Source: Ardenticatenales bacterium
GTDB taxonomy: Bacteria > Chloroflexota > Anaerolineae > Promineifilales > Promineifilaceae
Direction of reading: 5' to 3'
Assembly (NCBI GenBank): GCA_020634575.1
Contig: JACKBM010000039.1
Coordinates: forward strand, 1 to 62,872
Length of the DNA: 62,872 nucleotides
Shown here: piece by piece, positions 44,424 to 52,182 of the stretch
Position numbering within the stretch: the first letter of the stretch is position 1
Layout: each line of letters opens with the position of its first letter
Position numbers and translations under genes: made by a program
The notes under the pieces: generated by a model
Seen by the model: the letters and a program-made list of their open reading frames with translations, nothing else
Database searches by the model: none
Told to the model about the DNA's origin: nothing

Positions 44424-44480
44424 GCCGCGAATGACGCGAATTTCCGCGAACAATTGGCGGAAATTCGCGCCATTCGCGGC
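44424..44480. repeat. Long palindrome, family A, copy 3
   Basis: 24-base arms with one mismatch (44424-44447 and 44457-44480; arm starts GCCGCGAATGACGCGAATTT) round a 9-base loop, 20 bases after the coaD stop. Confidence 0.85.
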
Positions 44481-44520
44481 AAAATAGTCTGGTCGTTTTT
44501 CGCTTTTTGTTAAATGTCGC

Positions 44521-44526
44521 TATAAT
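44521..44526 (+). promoter_or_regulatory. Putative -10 element for the coiled-coil gene
   Basis: TATAAT in GTCGCTATAATGT, the same context as before tRNA-Gly (2536-2548), 62 bases upstream of ATG 44589. No convincing -35. Confidence 0.45.
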
Positions 44527-44588
44527 GTGGCCAAGATTTCATCAGGAGCACTGAGCCAGCTTCCCTGTTTCGCCATACAGGATTGAAC

Positions 44589-45062
44589 ATGGATATTCTA
44601 CATCTCGTCGATCGACTGGAAGAAATTCTAAACGAAAGCAAATCATTCCCTTTGACCAAAAATCTGATGGTCGACGAGGACCGCATTTACCGGCTGGTTG
44701 ACCAGATGCGGGCTGCCGTGCCCCAGGAAATCAAGCAGGCCGGCCGGGTCAACTCCGAGCGGGACCGGATCATGGCCCAGGCCAAGGAAGAGGCAGAACG
44801 TATCCGGGCCCTGGCCAAACAGGAAGCTGAAGAGCTGGTCAACCGGGATTCCGTCACCCAGACCGCCCAGCAGCGGGCTGACACCATCATCGAACGGGCC
44901 CGCCGCGAAGCCGAAGTCCTGCGCCAGGACGCGGATGCGTACGTGATCGACGTCCTGACCAAGCTGGAAGAAAATCTGCTCCACTCCATCTCCGTCGTCC
45001 GCAACGGCCTGCGCAAGGTGCAGCACGATGGGCAGCCGTCGGAGGGAGCGCCGGCGGATTAG
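44589..45062 (+). CDS. Coiled-coil protein (ATP synthase b-subunit-like/DivIVA-like)
   Basis: 157 residues from ATG 44589 (AGGA site). A short N-terminal region (LVDRLEEILNESKSFPL, KNLMVDEDRIYRLVDQMR) is followed by a long charged helix about 50-125 with regular A-x3-A spacing (AKEEAERIRALAKQEAEELV, ADTIIERARREAEVLRQDA). No membrane segment. Homologous genes commonly sit between coaD and the yceD-rpmF pair in this group of bacteria, a known but uncharacterised arrangement. Its stop is at the edge of a repeat. Confidence 0.75.
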   Translation: MDILHLVDRLEEILNESKSFPLTKNLMVDEDRIYRLVDQMRAAVPQEIKQAGRVNSERDRIMAQAKEEAERIRALAKQEAEELVNRDSVTQTAQQRADTIIERARREAEVLRQDADAYVIDVLTKLEENLLHSISVVRNGLRKVQHDGQPSEGAPAD

Positions 45063-45118
45063 CTGATAGCTGTCAGCTGTTAGTACGGACCTGCGGTCCT
45101 TTCGGCGGTCAGTGGTAG
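45063..45118. repeat. Repeat sharing words with 57418-57475
   Basis: Begins at the stop codon of the coiled-coil gene: AGCTGATAGCTGTCAGC, then ACGG-CCT-GG-CCTTTCGGCGGTCAGT. The region 57421-57475 carries the same series of words (TAGCTGTCAGCAC, GGGCCTTTGGCCCTTTCAGCGGTCAGT). Confidence 0.6.
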
Positions 45119-45129
45119 AGTGATTATTG

Positions 45130-45155
45130 AAGTGCCCGATCTGGGCACTTTTTGT
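45130..45155 (+). terminator. Intrinsic terminator of the coaD/coiled-coil operon
   Basis: AAGTGCCC / GGGCACTT with a 5-base loop (45130-45150), then TTTGTTTG. Confidence 0.8.
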
Positions 45156-45176
45156 TTGTGGTGAGCCCGGCTAAAA

Positions 45177-45432
45177 ACGCCGGGGCGCAACCCAACAGGA
45201 GAATTCCTACCTGTCGGGTTGCGCCCCGGCGTCGCGCCCTTGGGCGCGTATCGCGTCAGCCCGGCTACTGAGTTGGCCAGCTAAAGGGGGCGCGTATTGT
45301 TTCGGCCTGGCGCCGCAGCTGGCCAACAGGGGAGGCGCGCAAGCGCGCCGGTGGTTCGGGCAGCAACCCGACAGGAGAATTCCTACCCCCTCGGCTGCAC
45401 TCGGGGCAGGCATGTCGGGTTGTGCCCGAACC
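45177..45432. repeat. Cluster of long palindromes where yceD would be expected
   Basis: Hairpin 1: 17-base perfect arms 45177-45193 and 45216-45232. Hairpin 2: GTTGGCCAGCT/AGCTGGCCAAC (45272-45282 with 45317-45327). Hairpin 3: about 20-base arms 45353-45373 and 45413-45432, one bulge. Hairpins 1 and 3 share a 24-base segment (45188-45211 and 45364-45387) holding the inner word ACAGGAGAATTCCTA. No protein-like frame in the whole 45063-45567 gap. Confidence 0.85.
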
Positions 45433-45456
45433 GCCCCCTAACAGCTAGTAGCCAAT

Positions 45457-45484
45457 TTGACTTCCGAACTATCCTGACTATAAT
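45457..45484 (+). promoter_or_regulatory. Sigma-70-type promoter for rpmF
   Basis: TTGACT (45457-45462), 16-bp spacer, TATAAT (45479-45484), about 84 bases before the rpmF start. Downstream of the palindrome cluster, so rpmF-fabD-fabG is probably transcribed from here. Confidence 0.7.
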
Positions 45485-45567
45485 TATTAGTCGCGGTTTC
45501 AGCCGCTGGACGGTATTCAAGACATTATTCGTCAGATTTTCCTGGCATATTAAGAGAGGATTTTGAG

Positions 45568-45756
45568 ATGGGTGCCTTACCGAAGCGCAAAATATCGCGC
45601 AGTCGGCGTAACCGCCGCCGGGCGCATGATTCCCTGACTCGCGTACATCTGGTCGCTTGCAGCAACTGTGGCGTCATGAAACGCCCCCATCGGGCTTGCC
45701 CGGCTTGTGGTCAGTACAAGGGTATTCAGGTTTTACCAGCCGTGGAAGAGGCATAG
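45568..45756 (+). CDS. rpmF: 50S ribosomal protein L32
   Basis: 62 residues, usual length. MGALPKRKISRSRRNRRRAH is the typical L32 start, with a zinc ribbon Cys31-x2-Cys34 and Cys44-x2-Cys47. SD GAGAGG precedes ATG 45568. Upstream yceD (DUF177), the usual partner, is not seen here. Followed by fabD and fabG, a common link of translation with lipid synthesis. Confidence 0.96.
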   Translation: MGALPKRKISRSRRNRRRAHDSLTRVHLVACSNCGVMKRPHRACPACGQYKGIQVLPAVEEA

Positions 45757-45781
45757 GGCTCGTCCCTGGCCGTTCCATAAA

Positions 45782-45825
45782 GGCGCAGCTTCGGCGTTTG
45801 GCCCGGGGGTGCGTCTTTTTATTTT
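45782..45825 (+). terminator. Possible attenuating terminator between rpmF and fabD
   Basis: GGCGCA (45782-45787) can pair with TGCGTC (45810-45815), followed by TTTTTATTTT. The loop is long, so it may allow partial read-through to fabD. Confidence 0.4.
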
Positions 45826-45834
45826 CGCACTCCT

Positions 45835-46740
45835 ATGTCAACAGCTTATCTTTTTCCCGGACAGGCCTCCCAACGGGTCGGCATGGGTGCTGACCTGTAC
45901 GAAAGTCACGCCACAGCCCGCGCCATTTATGACGAGGCAGATGCGCTGCTTGGTTTTCCCCTGAGTAAACTCTGCTTTGAAGGACCAGACGAGGCGTTGC
46001 TGGATACGGTCAATCAGCAGCCGGCTATTTTTGTCACCAGCCTGGCTGCCTGGTCTGTCCTTAAGGAAGAGGCAAACCGGCCGGATCCCAGCTTCTTCGC
46101 CGGCCACTCCCTGGGCGAATTCTCCGCCCTGGTAGCCGCTGGCAGCCTCAGTTTCGCCGATGGTGTCCGCCTGGTGCGGCGCCGTGGTGAGCTGATGAAA
46201 GCGGCCGGCGAACGAGAGCCGGGTGGCATGGCGGCCATTCTGGGCCTGTCGGTTGAGGAGTTGGCGGCGATTTGTGAGCAGGCTACGGCGGCGACGAACC
46301 GGCCGGTTCAGGTCGCCAATGACAACTGCCCCGGCCAGGTGGTCATCTCTGGCGATAACGCCGCCCTGGATGTGGCCACGGCCCTGGCCGAAGCGGCCAA
46401 CGCGCGCAAGGTTGTCCGCCTCAAGATCAGCATTGCCGCCCATTCCCAGCTCATGCATTCGGCTGCCGAGGAATTTTTTGCCGCCGTGGCGGACACCCCG
46501 ATCCATGCACCTCAGGTGCCGGTCATTGCCAACGCGTCCGCCCAGCCGTTGCGAAGCGAGGAGGCTGTCCGCGCCGAATTGCGGGCCCAGCTCACCGCCG
46601 CTGTCCGCTGGACGGAGTCGATGACTTATCTGCTCAGCCAGGACGTTGACAATTTTGTGGAAGTGGGCCCAGGCGAGGTCCTGGCGGGCTTGATGAAGCG
46701 CATTGATCGCAAAGCCAGCCGGGATACCTACTACAAATAG
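45835..46740 (+). CDS. fabD: Malonyl-CoA:ACP transacylase
   Basis: 301 residues. LFPGQASQRVGMG at the start, the nucleophile motif AGHSLGEFSALVAAG with Ser92, MAAILGLSVEEL, the catalytic-region ISIAAHSQLMHSA and the closing FVEVGPGEVLAGLMKRI. Transfers malonyl to acyl carrier protein for chain elongation. No Shine-Dalgarno of note upstream. Followed after about 10 bases by fabG; acpP, fabF and fabH are outside the window. Confidence 0.95.
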   Translation: MSTAYLFPGQASQRVGMGADLYESHATARAIYDEADALLGFPLSKLCFEGPDEALLDTVNQQPAIFVTSLAAWSVLKEEANRPDPSFFAGHSLGEFSALVAAGSLSFADGVRLVRRRGELMKAAGEREPGGMAAILGLSVEELAAICEQATAATNRPVQVANDNCPGQVVISGDNAALDVATALAEAANARKVVRLKISIAAHSQLMHSAAEEFFAAVADTPIHAPQVPVIANASAQPLRSEEAVRAELRAQLTAAVRWTESMTYLLSQDVDNFVEVGPGEVLAGLMKRIDRKASRDTYYK

Positions 46741-46749
46741 GAGATGAGG

Positions 46750-47496
46750 ATGTTGCTAGAAGGGAAAGTCGCCATCGTCACCGGGGCCTCACGGGGTATC
46801 GGCGCCGCCATTGCCCAGGAGCTGGCCGCTGAGGGCGCCAAAGTGGCCATCAACTATAACCAGAGTGCCACCGCAGCTGAAGAAGTTGTCGCCGCCATCC
46901 GGGCCGCCGGCGGCGAGGCGATTGCCGTCCAGGCAGATGTCAGCCAGTTTGACGCTGCTGCCACCCTGGTCAAAGCGGCTACCGATGCTTTCGGCGCCGT
47001 CGATATCCTCGTCAACAATGCCGGCACCACCCGCGACACACTGCTCATGCGGATGGACGAGTCAGATTGGGATACAGTTATTGACACTAACCTGAAAAGT
47101 GTGTTTAACTGTAGCAAAGCTGTGATGCGGCCGATGATTCGGGGCAAAAAAGGCGGTCGAATCATCAACATTTCCTCAGTGGTCGGCCTGATGGGGCAGG
47201 GCGGCCAGGCTAATTACGCTGCATCTAAAGCCGGCCTGATTGGTTTCACCAAATCGCTGGCCAAGGAATTGGGATCGCGAGCCATCACCGTAAACGCCAT
47301 TGCTCCTGGCTTTTTTAAGACAGCACTAACTGAAGTATTAGGGGATGAAGTCGCCGAAAAATCGCTCGAATTTATCCCATTGGGACGTTGGGGTGAGTTG
47401 CAAGAAGTGGCTCATCTGGTAACATTCCTAGCATCAGACAAGGCGGCCTACATCACTGGCGAAGTTATTCGGGTTGATGGCGGCCTGGCGATGTAA
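46750..47496 (+). CDS. fabG: 3-oxoacyl-ACP reductase
   Basis: 248 residues. ATG 46750 is chosen because GGAG is six bases upstream (the ATG at 46744 touches it). TGASRGIG (11-18), NNAG (89-92), catalytic Ser142/143, Tyr156 and Lys160 (YAASK), then the C-terminal YITGEVIRVDGGLAM typical of FabG. NADPH-dependent reduction of beta-ketoacyl-ACP. Located directly downstream of fabD. Confidence 0.95.
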   Translation: MLLEGKVAIVTGASRGIGAAIAQELAAEGAKVAINYNQSATAAEEVVAAIRAAGGEAIAVQADVSQFDAAATLVKAATDAFGAVDILVNNAGTTRDTLLMRMDESDWDTVIDTNLKSVFNCSKAVMRPMIRGKKGGRIINISSVVGLMGQGGQANYAASKAGLIGFTKSLAKELGSRAITVNAIAPGFFKTALTEVLGDEVAEKSLEFIPLGRWGELQEVAHLVTFLASDKAAYITGEVIRVDGGLAM

Positions 47497-47511
47497 GCCC
47501 CGGGGATCTCT

Positions 47512-47874
47512 ATGAGCGACGAACGACAAAGTTTCGGCCGTATTGAAGTTGCCCCTGGCGTATTGACGATGATCGCGCATCTGACCGCTCTAAAGGTCAA
47601 GGGTGTGCGCAAGATGGCATCGCCTCCGGCTGAGATGAGCCGTTTTTTCCGGCGCGATATCAGCCGGCACGATGGCATCGTACTCGATATGTCTGATGGT
47701 GAGATGACGTTTGACGTCTATGTCTACATGGACCCGGACGTTAATGTGATGGAAACCAGCCGCCGCCTGCAGGCCGCGATTGTCGAATCAATAGACAAAA
47801 TGGTTGGCGTACCGGTAAAGGCTGTAAACATTCATGTTGAAGACGTCGTCTTCTCGCAAGAGGAAACGGCTTAA
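47512..47874 (+). CDS. Asp23/Gls24-family protein, copy 2
   Basis: 120 residues: GRIEVAPGVLTMIAHLTALKVKGVRKMAS, VLDMSDGEMTFDVYVYMDPDVNV and VDKMVGVPVKAVNIHVEDV are the Asp23 pattern (reads IDKMVGVPVKAVNIHVEDV in full). It is equal in length to the copy at 38103 but clearly divergent. Lies 15 bases after fabG and 62 before nusB. Asp23 genes next to nusB are common in Firmicutes. Confidence 0.9.
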   Translation: MSDERQSFGRIEVAPGVLTMIAHLTALKVKGVRKMASPPAEMSRFFRRDISRHDGIVLDMSDGEMTFDVYVYMDPDVNVMETSRRLQAAIVESIDKMVGVPVKAVNIHVEDVVFSQEETA

Positions 47875-47936
47875 AAATTTCTGTTGCGGCTACCCCAACA
47901 ATGGGTTGAGGCGGCGGCCAGAATTGAAGGTGCGTC

Positions 47937-48377
47937 ATGAAGACGAGACGTCGCGCACGTCGTCTGACACTCGAAACGCTCTACGAATATGATCTGGCGA
48001 ACCATGATCCGATCAAGGTATTGCAGCGTCGTCTGGAAGAACAGCCGCTGGAATCCACCGGTATCAGCTTCGCTACCAAGTTGATCAAGGGCGTCCAGGA
48101 ATACCAGGACCGGATGGATCAACTGATCACGCGTTTTGCGCCGGAATGGCCGCTGGAGCAGATGGCGGTCATCGATCGCAATATCCTGCGCATGGCGATC
48201 TTCGAATTTCTCATTGATCAGGAAACACCGGTCAAAGTGGCGATCAATGAGGCTGTCGAATTAGCCAAAATTTATGGCTCGGATAGCGCCCCCCGCTTTA
48301 TCAACGGCGTCCTGGGTTCGCTGGCTGACGAAATCGATTCGCTGCGTGATGAGATTCTGATGACGCCGGTGCCCTGA
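47937..48377 (+). CDS. nusB: Transcription antitermination protein NusB
   Basis: 146 residues, usual length. TRRRARRLTLETLYEYDLA at the start, WPLEQMAVIDRNILRMAIFE and PVKVAINEAVELAKIYGSDSAPRFINGVLG are the diagnostic NusB blocks. With NusE it binds boxA RNA in rRNA antitermination. Follows the Asp23 gene on the same strand. Confidence 0.96.
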   Translation: MKTRRRARRLTLETLYEYDLANHDPIKVLQRRLEEQPLESTGISFATKLIKGVQEYQDRMDQLITRFAPEWPLEQMAVIDRNILRMAIFEFLIDQETPVKVAINEAVELAKIYGSDSAPRFINGVLGSLADEIDSLRDEILMTPVP

Positions 48378-48412
48378 TCTCTTCTTCGGGTTTTGAACCA
48401 GGGATTTTGGTT

Positions 48413-48901
48413 GTGAACCCCGCTTCCCCACCTGAACGTATCACCTGTTTTAATCTGGATGGCGATCCGGTTCTCCTGCTGCGAGAGCACATTCGTTACC
48501 GGCCGGTTGCCTACGGCCTGCTCATCCACAACGACGCCGTCCTCCTGCAAAAACATCAACCCAGTGGTCGCTGGCAGCCCCTCGCCGCCGAGTTAGAGCC
48601 GGGTCAGAGCCTGGAACTGGCGCTGCAACACCATGTGCGAGCCCTGCTGCCCCGCCCCCTGCACATCGGCCCCCTGCTCTTTGCCGACACCCATTACCTG
48701 GCTGAAACTGAATACACCGGCTTTCAGCTGGCCCGCCACTATTACCTGTTACTGCCAGAGCCGGACGGGGAACTTGATGAGATCCCACCCCAAGTTTGCT
48801 GGCAGCCGCTGTCCCAATTGAGCCGCGCCCAACTGCAGTGCGGCTACGATGCCATCATCCTGGCACACCAATTACAGGAAAGGAACGGAAATTTATCATG
48901 A
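48413..48901 (+). CDS. Degenerate Nudix-like protein
   Basis: 162 residues from GTG 48413 (AGGG nine bases upstream; TTG 48407 is also in frame). Fold and length resemble a Nudix domain: VAYGLLIHNDAVLLQKHQPSGRWQPLAAELEPGQSLELALQHHVRALL occupies the place of the Nudix box, but the GG..E..REL-EE-G residues are absent, so it is very unlikely to be catalytic. May bind a nucleotide or be unrelated. Overlaps the S9 peptidase start by four bases (ATGA). Confidence 0.55.
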   Translation: MNPASPPERITCFNLDGDPVLLLREHIRYRPVAYGLLIHNDAVLLQKHQPSGRWQPLAAELEPGQSLELALQHHVRALLPRPLHIGPLLFADTHYLAETEYTGFQLARHYYLLLPEPDGELDEIPPQVCWQPLSQLSRAQLQCGYDAIILAHQLQERNGNLS

Positions 48902-50826
48902 AAACTGTCGCCCCTTACGGTAGCTGGCCCTCCCCCATCGCCGCCGCCGACGTCGCCCAAAGCGGCATCTCGCTCGAATCCATCTTCGTCGACAACGGCA
49001 AGCTTTACTGGTGTGAACGCCGGCCCACAGAGAAAGGGCGTTCGGTTGTTGTCACCTTTGACGACGCCGGCCAGAAAAAGGATCTCGTCCCGGCCGATTT
49101 TAACGCGCGTACCCGTGTCCACGAATATGGCGGCGTCTGCCAGCTGGTGGTCGATGGGGTCGTCTACAGCAGCAATTTTGGCGATGGCTGCCTCTACCGC
49201 GCTGAGGGTGATGAAGTCGAAGTGTTGACACCGGCCGGTCTCGGCTACCGTTACGCTGACCTGCAGCTTGACAAGCAGCGCCGCAACCTCATCGCCGTCC
49301 GCGAAGATCACAGCGGCGCTGGCGAGGCGGTCAACACCCTGGTCCGCATCGATCTGGACCAGGTCGATGGCGGCACCGTCATCACCTCCGGCTATGATTT
49401 CTACGCCGCTCCCCGGCTCAGCCCGGACGGCAGCCAGCTGGCCTGGCTTTCCTGGAACCACCCCAATATGCCGTTTGACGGCACCACGCTCTGGGTCGCC
49501 TCTGTGGATGAGAATGGCGATCTGGGTGCGCCCACTCTGGTCAGCGGCAGTACGGAGGAATCAGTGGCCCAGCCGGCCTGGTCACCGGCCGGTGAGCTCT
49601 TCTTCGTCAGCGACAAATCCGGCTGGTGGAACCTGTACCGCTGGGATGGCCAGGAAAGCCACAGCCTTTGCCCGATGGCGGCGGAGTTCACCCTGCCCCC
49701 CTGGGTCTTCGGCCTGGAAAGCTATGATTTTTATGGGGCGAACGAGCTCATTTGCAGCTATTTTGAGCCGGATGGCTGGAAGGTTGGCCGCCTCGATTGG
49801 CGTTCAGGCGCGCTGACCACCATCGAACAGCCCAGCAGCACGTTGGCCCATCTGCATGTGGCCGGCGACCAGCTCTTTTACGTCGGTGGTTCGCCAACGG
49901 CGCCCATCAGCGTCATCCAGCTCGACCTGACATCAGGGGCCTATCGCTATCTTGTCGAAACGAGCAATTACCAGCTCGACGAGGGCAATATTTCGCTGCC
50001 CCAGCCGATCGAGTTTCCCACGGAGAATGGGTTGACGGCGCACGCGTACTACTATCCGCCGCAGAACAAGGATTATGAGGCAGCGGCCGGGGAAAAGCCG
50101 CCGCTGATCGTCATGAGCCATGGCGGCCCCACCAGCGCCACCAATGACGTCTTCAGCCTGGGCAAGCTGTTCTTCACGACCCGCGGCTTTGCCGTGGTCG
50201 ATGTCAACTATGGCGGCTCCACCGGCTACGGCCGCGCCTACCGGCAGCGGCTCAATGGCCAATGGGGGATCGTCGATGTCGACGATTGCGTCAACGCGGC
50301 CAAATACCTGGTTGAGCAGGGGCTGGCGGACCCGGACCGGCTGGCCATCCGCGGCGGCAGCGCCGGCGGCTTCACAACGATGGCCGCCCTGACCTTCCGC
50401 GACTACTTCAGCGCCGGTTGCAGCCTTTTCGGCGTCAGCGATCTGGAAGCGCTGGCCCGGGAGACACACAAATTTGAGTCGCGTTACCTGGATGGGCTGG
50501 TCGGCAAGCTGCCGGAGGACAAGGCGATCTACGACGCCCGCTCACCCATCAAGCATATCGACCAGCTGGAGACGCCGATGTTGTTCCTCCAGGGGCTGGA
50601 AGACAAGGTTGTGCCGCCCAATCAGTCCGAGCTGATGTTCATTGAGCTGCGTAACAAGGAGATCCCCACCGCCTACGTCGCTTATGAGGGCGAAGGGCAT
50701 GGCTTCCGCCAGGCGGACAATATTATCAACGCCATTGAGAGCGAACTTTCTTTTTACGGCAAGATTTTTGGCTTTGCACCGGCCGGTAATCTGCCCGAGA
50801 TCACCATCGAAAACCTGCACGCCTGA
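48898..50826 (+). CDS. S9-family prolyl oligopeptidase-like serine peptidase
   Basis: 642 residues from ATG 48898, coupled to the previous gene. The N-terminal 380 residues are a beta-propeller with TolB-like blades (SPDGSQLAWLSWNHPNMP, PAWSPAGELFFVSDKSGWWNLYRW); the C-terminal alpha/beta-hydrolase has GGPTSATNDVFS, VDVNYGGSTGYGRAYR and the nucleophile Ser488 in IRGGSAGGF, with Asp in LEDKVVPP and His in EGEGHGFRQ. Cleaves short peptides, probably in the cytosol since no signal peptide is seen. Confidence 0.93.
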   Translation: MKTVAPYGSWPSPIAAADVAQSGISLESIFVDNGKLYWCERRPTEKGRSVVVTFDDAGQKKDLVPADFNARTRVHEYGGVCQLVVDGVVYSSNFGDGCLYRAEGDEVEVLTPAGLGYRYADLQLDKQRRNLIAVREDHSGAGEAVNTLVRIDLDQVDGGTVITSGYDFYAAPRLSPDGSQLAWLSWNHPNMPFDGTTLWVASVDENGDLGAPTLVSGSTEESVAQPAWSPAGELFFVSDKSGWWNLYRWDGQESHSLCPMAAEFTLPPWVFGLESYDFYGANELICSYFEPDGWKVGRLDWRSGALTTIEQPSSTLAHLHVAGDQLFYVGGSPTAPISVIQLDLTSGAYRYLVETSNYQLDEGNISLPQPIEFPTENGLTAHAYYYPPQNKDYEAAAGEKPPLIVMSHGGPTSATNDVFSLGKLFFTTRGFAVVDVNYGGSTGYGRAYRQRLNGQWGIVDVDDCVNAAKYLVEQGLADPDRLAIRGGSAGGFTTMAALTFRDYFSAGCSLFGVSDLEALARETHKFESRYLDGLVGKLPEDKAIYDARSPIKHIDQLETPMLFLQGLEDKVVPPNQSELMFIELRNKEIPTAYVAYEGEGHGFRQADNIINAIESELSFYGKIFGFAPAGNLPEITIENLHA

Positions 50827-50847
50827 TACGCCAGACCCGCCCGCCTA

Positions 50848-51590
50848 CCCACCGTCATGCCGAGCGCTCCCGACGTCACCAATGCGCCCGTCATGACTGA
50901 GCGAGGCATCTCTACAGTTAGCGCGCCTGGTGCAATGGGTGGCCAGCCCTGCGCGAAGGTGGGTGCAGCGATTTCTCGCTACGGCGTAACCCGGTGAGGC
51001 ATCCCTGCGGTTGCCCCTGAGCGACCAACCCACCGTCATGCCGAGCGCTCCCGACGTCACCCATGCGCCCGTCATGACTGAGCGAGGCATCTCTACAGTT
51101 AGCGCGCCTGGTGCAATGGATGGCCAGCCCTGCGCGAAGGTGGGTGCAGCGATTTCTCGCTACGGCGTAACCCGGTGAGGCATCCCTGCGGTTGCCCCTG
51201 AGCGACCAACCCACCGTCATGCCGAGCGCTCCCGGCGTCACCCATGCGCCCGTCATGACTGAGCGAGGCATCTCTACAGTTAGCGCGCCTGGTGCAATGG
51301 GTGGCCAGCGCTGCACGAAGGTGGGCGCAGAGATTTCTCGCTTCGGCGTAACCCGGTGAGGCATCCCTGCGGATGCCCCTGAGCGACCAACCCACCGTCA
51401 TGCCGAGCGCTCCCGACGTCACCCATGCGCCCGTCATGACTGAGCGAGGCATCTCTACGACTGCCGGGCACAGTGTCAGCTGAGGCGAGCGCCCTCAAGC
51501 GGATGAAGGCAGAGATTTCTCGCTTCGGCGACGATGGCCGTCATGGTGATGTAGCGTGCGCTCGAAATGACGGGGCTGGGGGAGTAAATG
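50848..51590. repeat. 181-bp tandem array, three full units plus a diverged fourth
   Basis: The unit starts CCCACCGTCATGCCGAGCGC and recurs at 50848, 51029, 51210 and 51391, exactly 181 bases apart. The three full units are almost identical; the fourth diverges after about 65 bases and ends with CGAAATGACGGGGC. Each carries internal inverted words such as GCGAGGCATCTCT and AGAGATTTCTCGC-type arms. The array starts 21 bases after the S9 peptidase stop. Open frames through it are repeat artefacts. Confidence 0.93.
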
Positions 51591-51998
51591 AAACAGATCA
51601 GCTACCAGACGACCATCACAGGCATCACCCCGGCCATGCTGGCCGGCTTCTTTGTTGGCTGGCCCAATCCGCCGGATGGCGCCACCCATCTGCGATTTCT
51701 TGAAGGCAGCCAGCACCGCGTTCTGGCGCTGGCGGATGGCCGTGTGGTCGGCTTCGTCACGGCGATCAGCGATGGCGTACTCTGCGCTTACATCCCGCTG
51801 CTGGAGGTGTTGCCGGCCTACCAGGGCCAGGGCATCGGCAGCGAGCTGGTGCGCCGGCTGCTGGCAGAGCTGGACGGGCTGTACGCCATCGACCTGATGT
51901 GCGACGTTGAGTTACAGCCATTTTACGAGCGCCTGGGGTTTCAACGCAGCCAGGGGATGATTCGGCGAAATTATGAGCATCAGGCTGGGCGGGCGTGA
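51588..51998 (+). CDS. GNAT-family N-acetyltransferase
   Basis: 136 residues. Acetyl-CoA-binding motif A: IPLLEVLPAYQGQGIGSELVRRLL (Q/RxxGxG/A), preceded by VVGFVTAI and followed by the motif B region FYERLGFQRSQGM. Acetylates a small amine or protein; the substrate is unknown. The start lies at the end of the 181-bp array, with a purine-rich GGGGGAG before ATG. Confidence 0.88.
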   Translation: MKQISYQTTITGITPAMLAGFFVGWPNPPDGATHLRFLEGSQHRVLALADGRVVGFVTAISDGVLCAYIPLLEVLPAYQGQGIGSELVRRLLAELDGLYAIDLMCDVELQPFYERLGFQRSQGMIRRNYEHQAGRA

Positions 51999-52182
51999 GT
52001 CAGGCTCGCAGCCATCTGGTGTTGCTCCCGCCGGACACCTTCATGGCTAATCCGCAATTTGTGTGGTGCTGGCCGCCTAACTGCTACCTTTAGGCCTATT
52101 ATGGGTCCGATTACCACAAAATGTGCTATTTACTGTTGACGAAAATATGCCATTTATCATCGAATCTCACACTCATATCGGG

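Noticed and set aside
50845..51498. Four overlapping minus-strand frames (72-148 codons) across the 181-bp array
   Set aside because: They are the same repeat read repeatedly in shifting frames, with arginine/alanine-rich low-complexity products and no start-site support.
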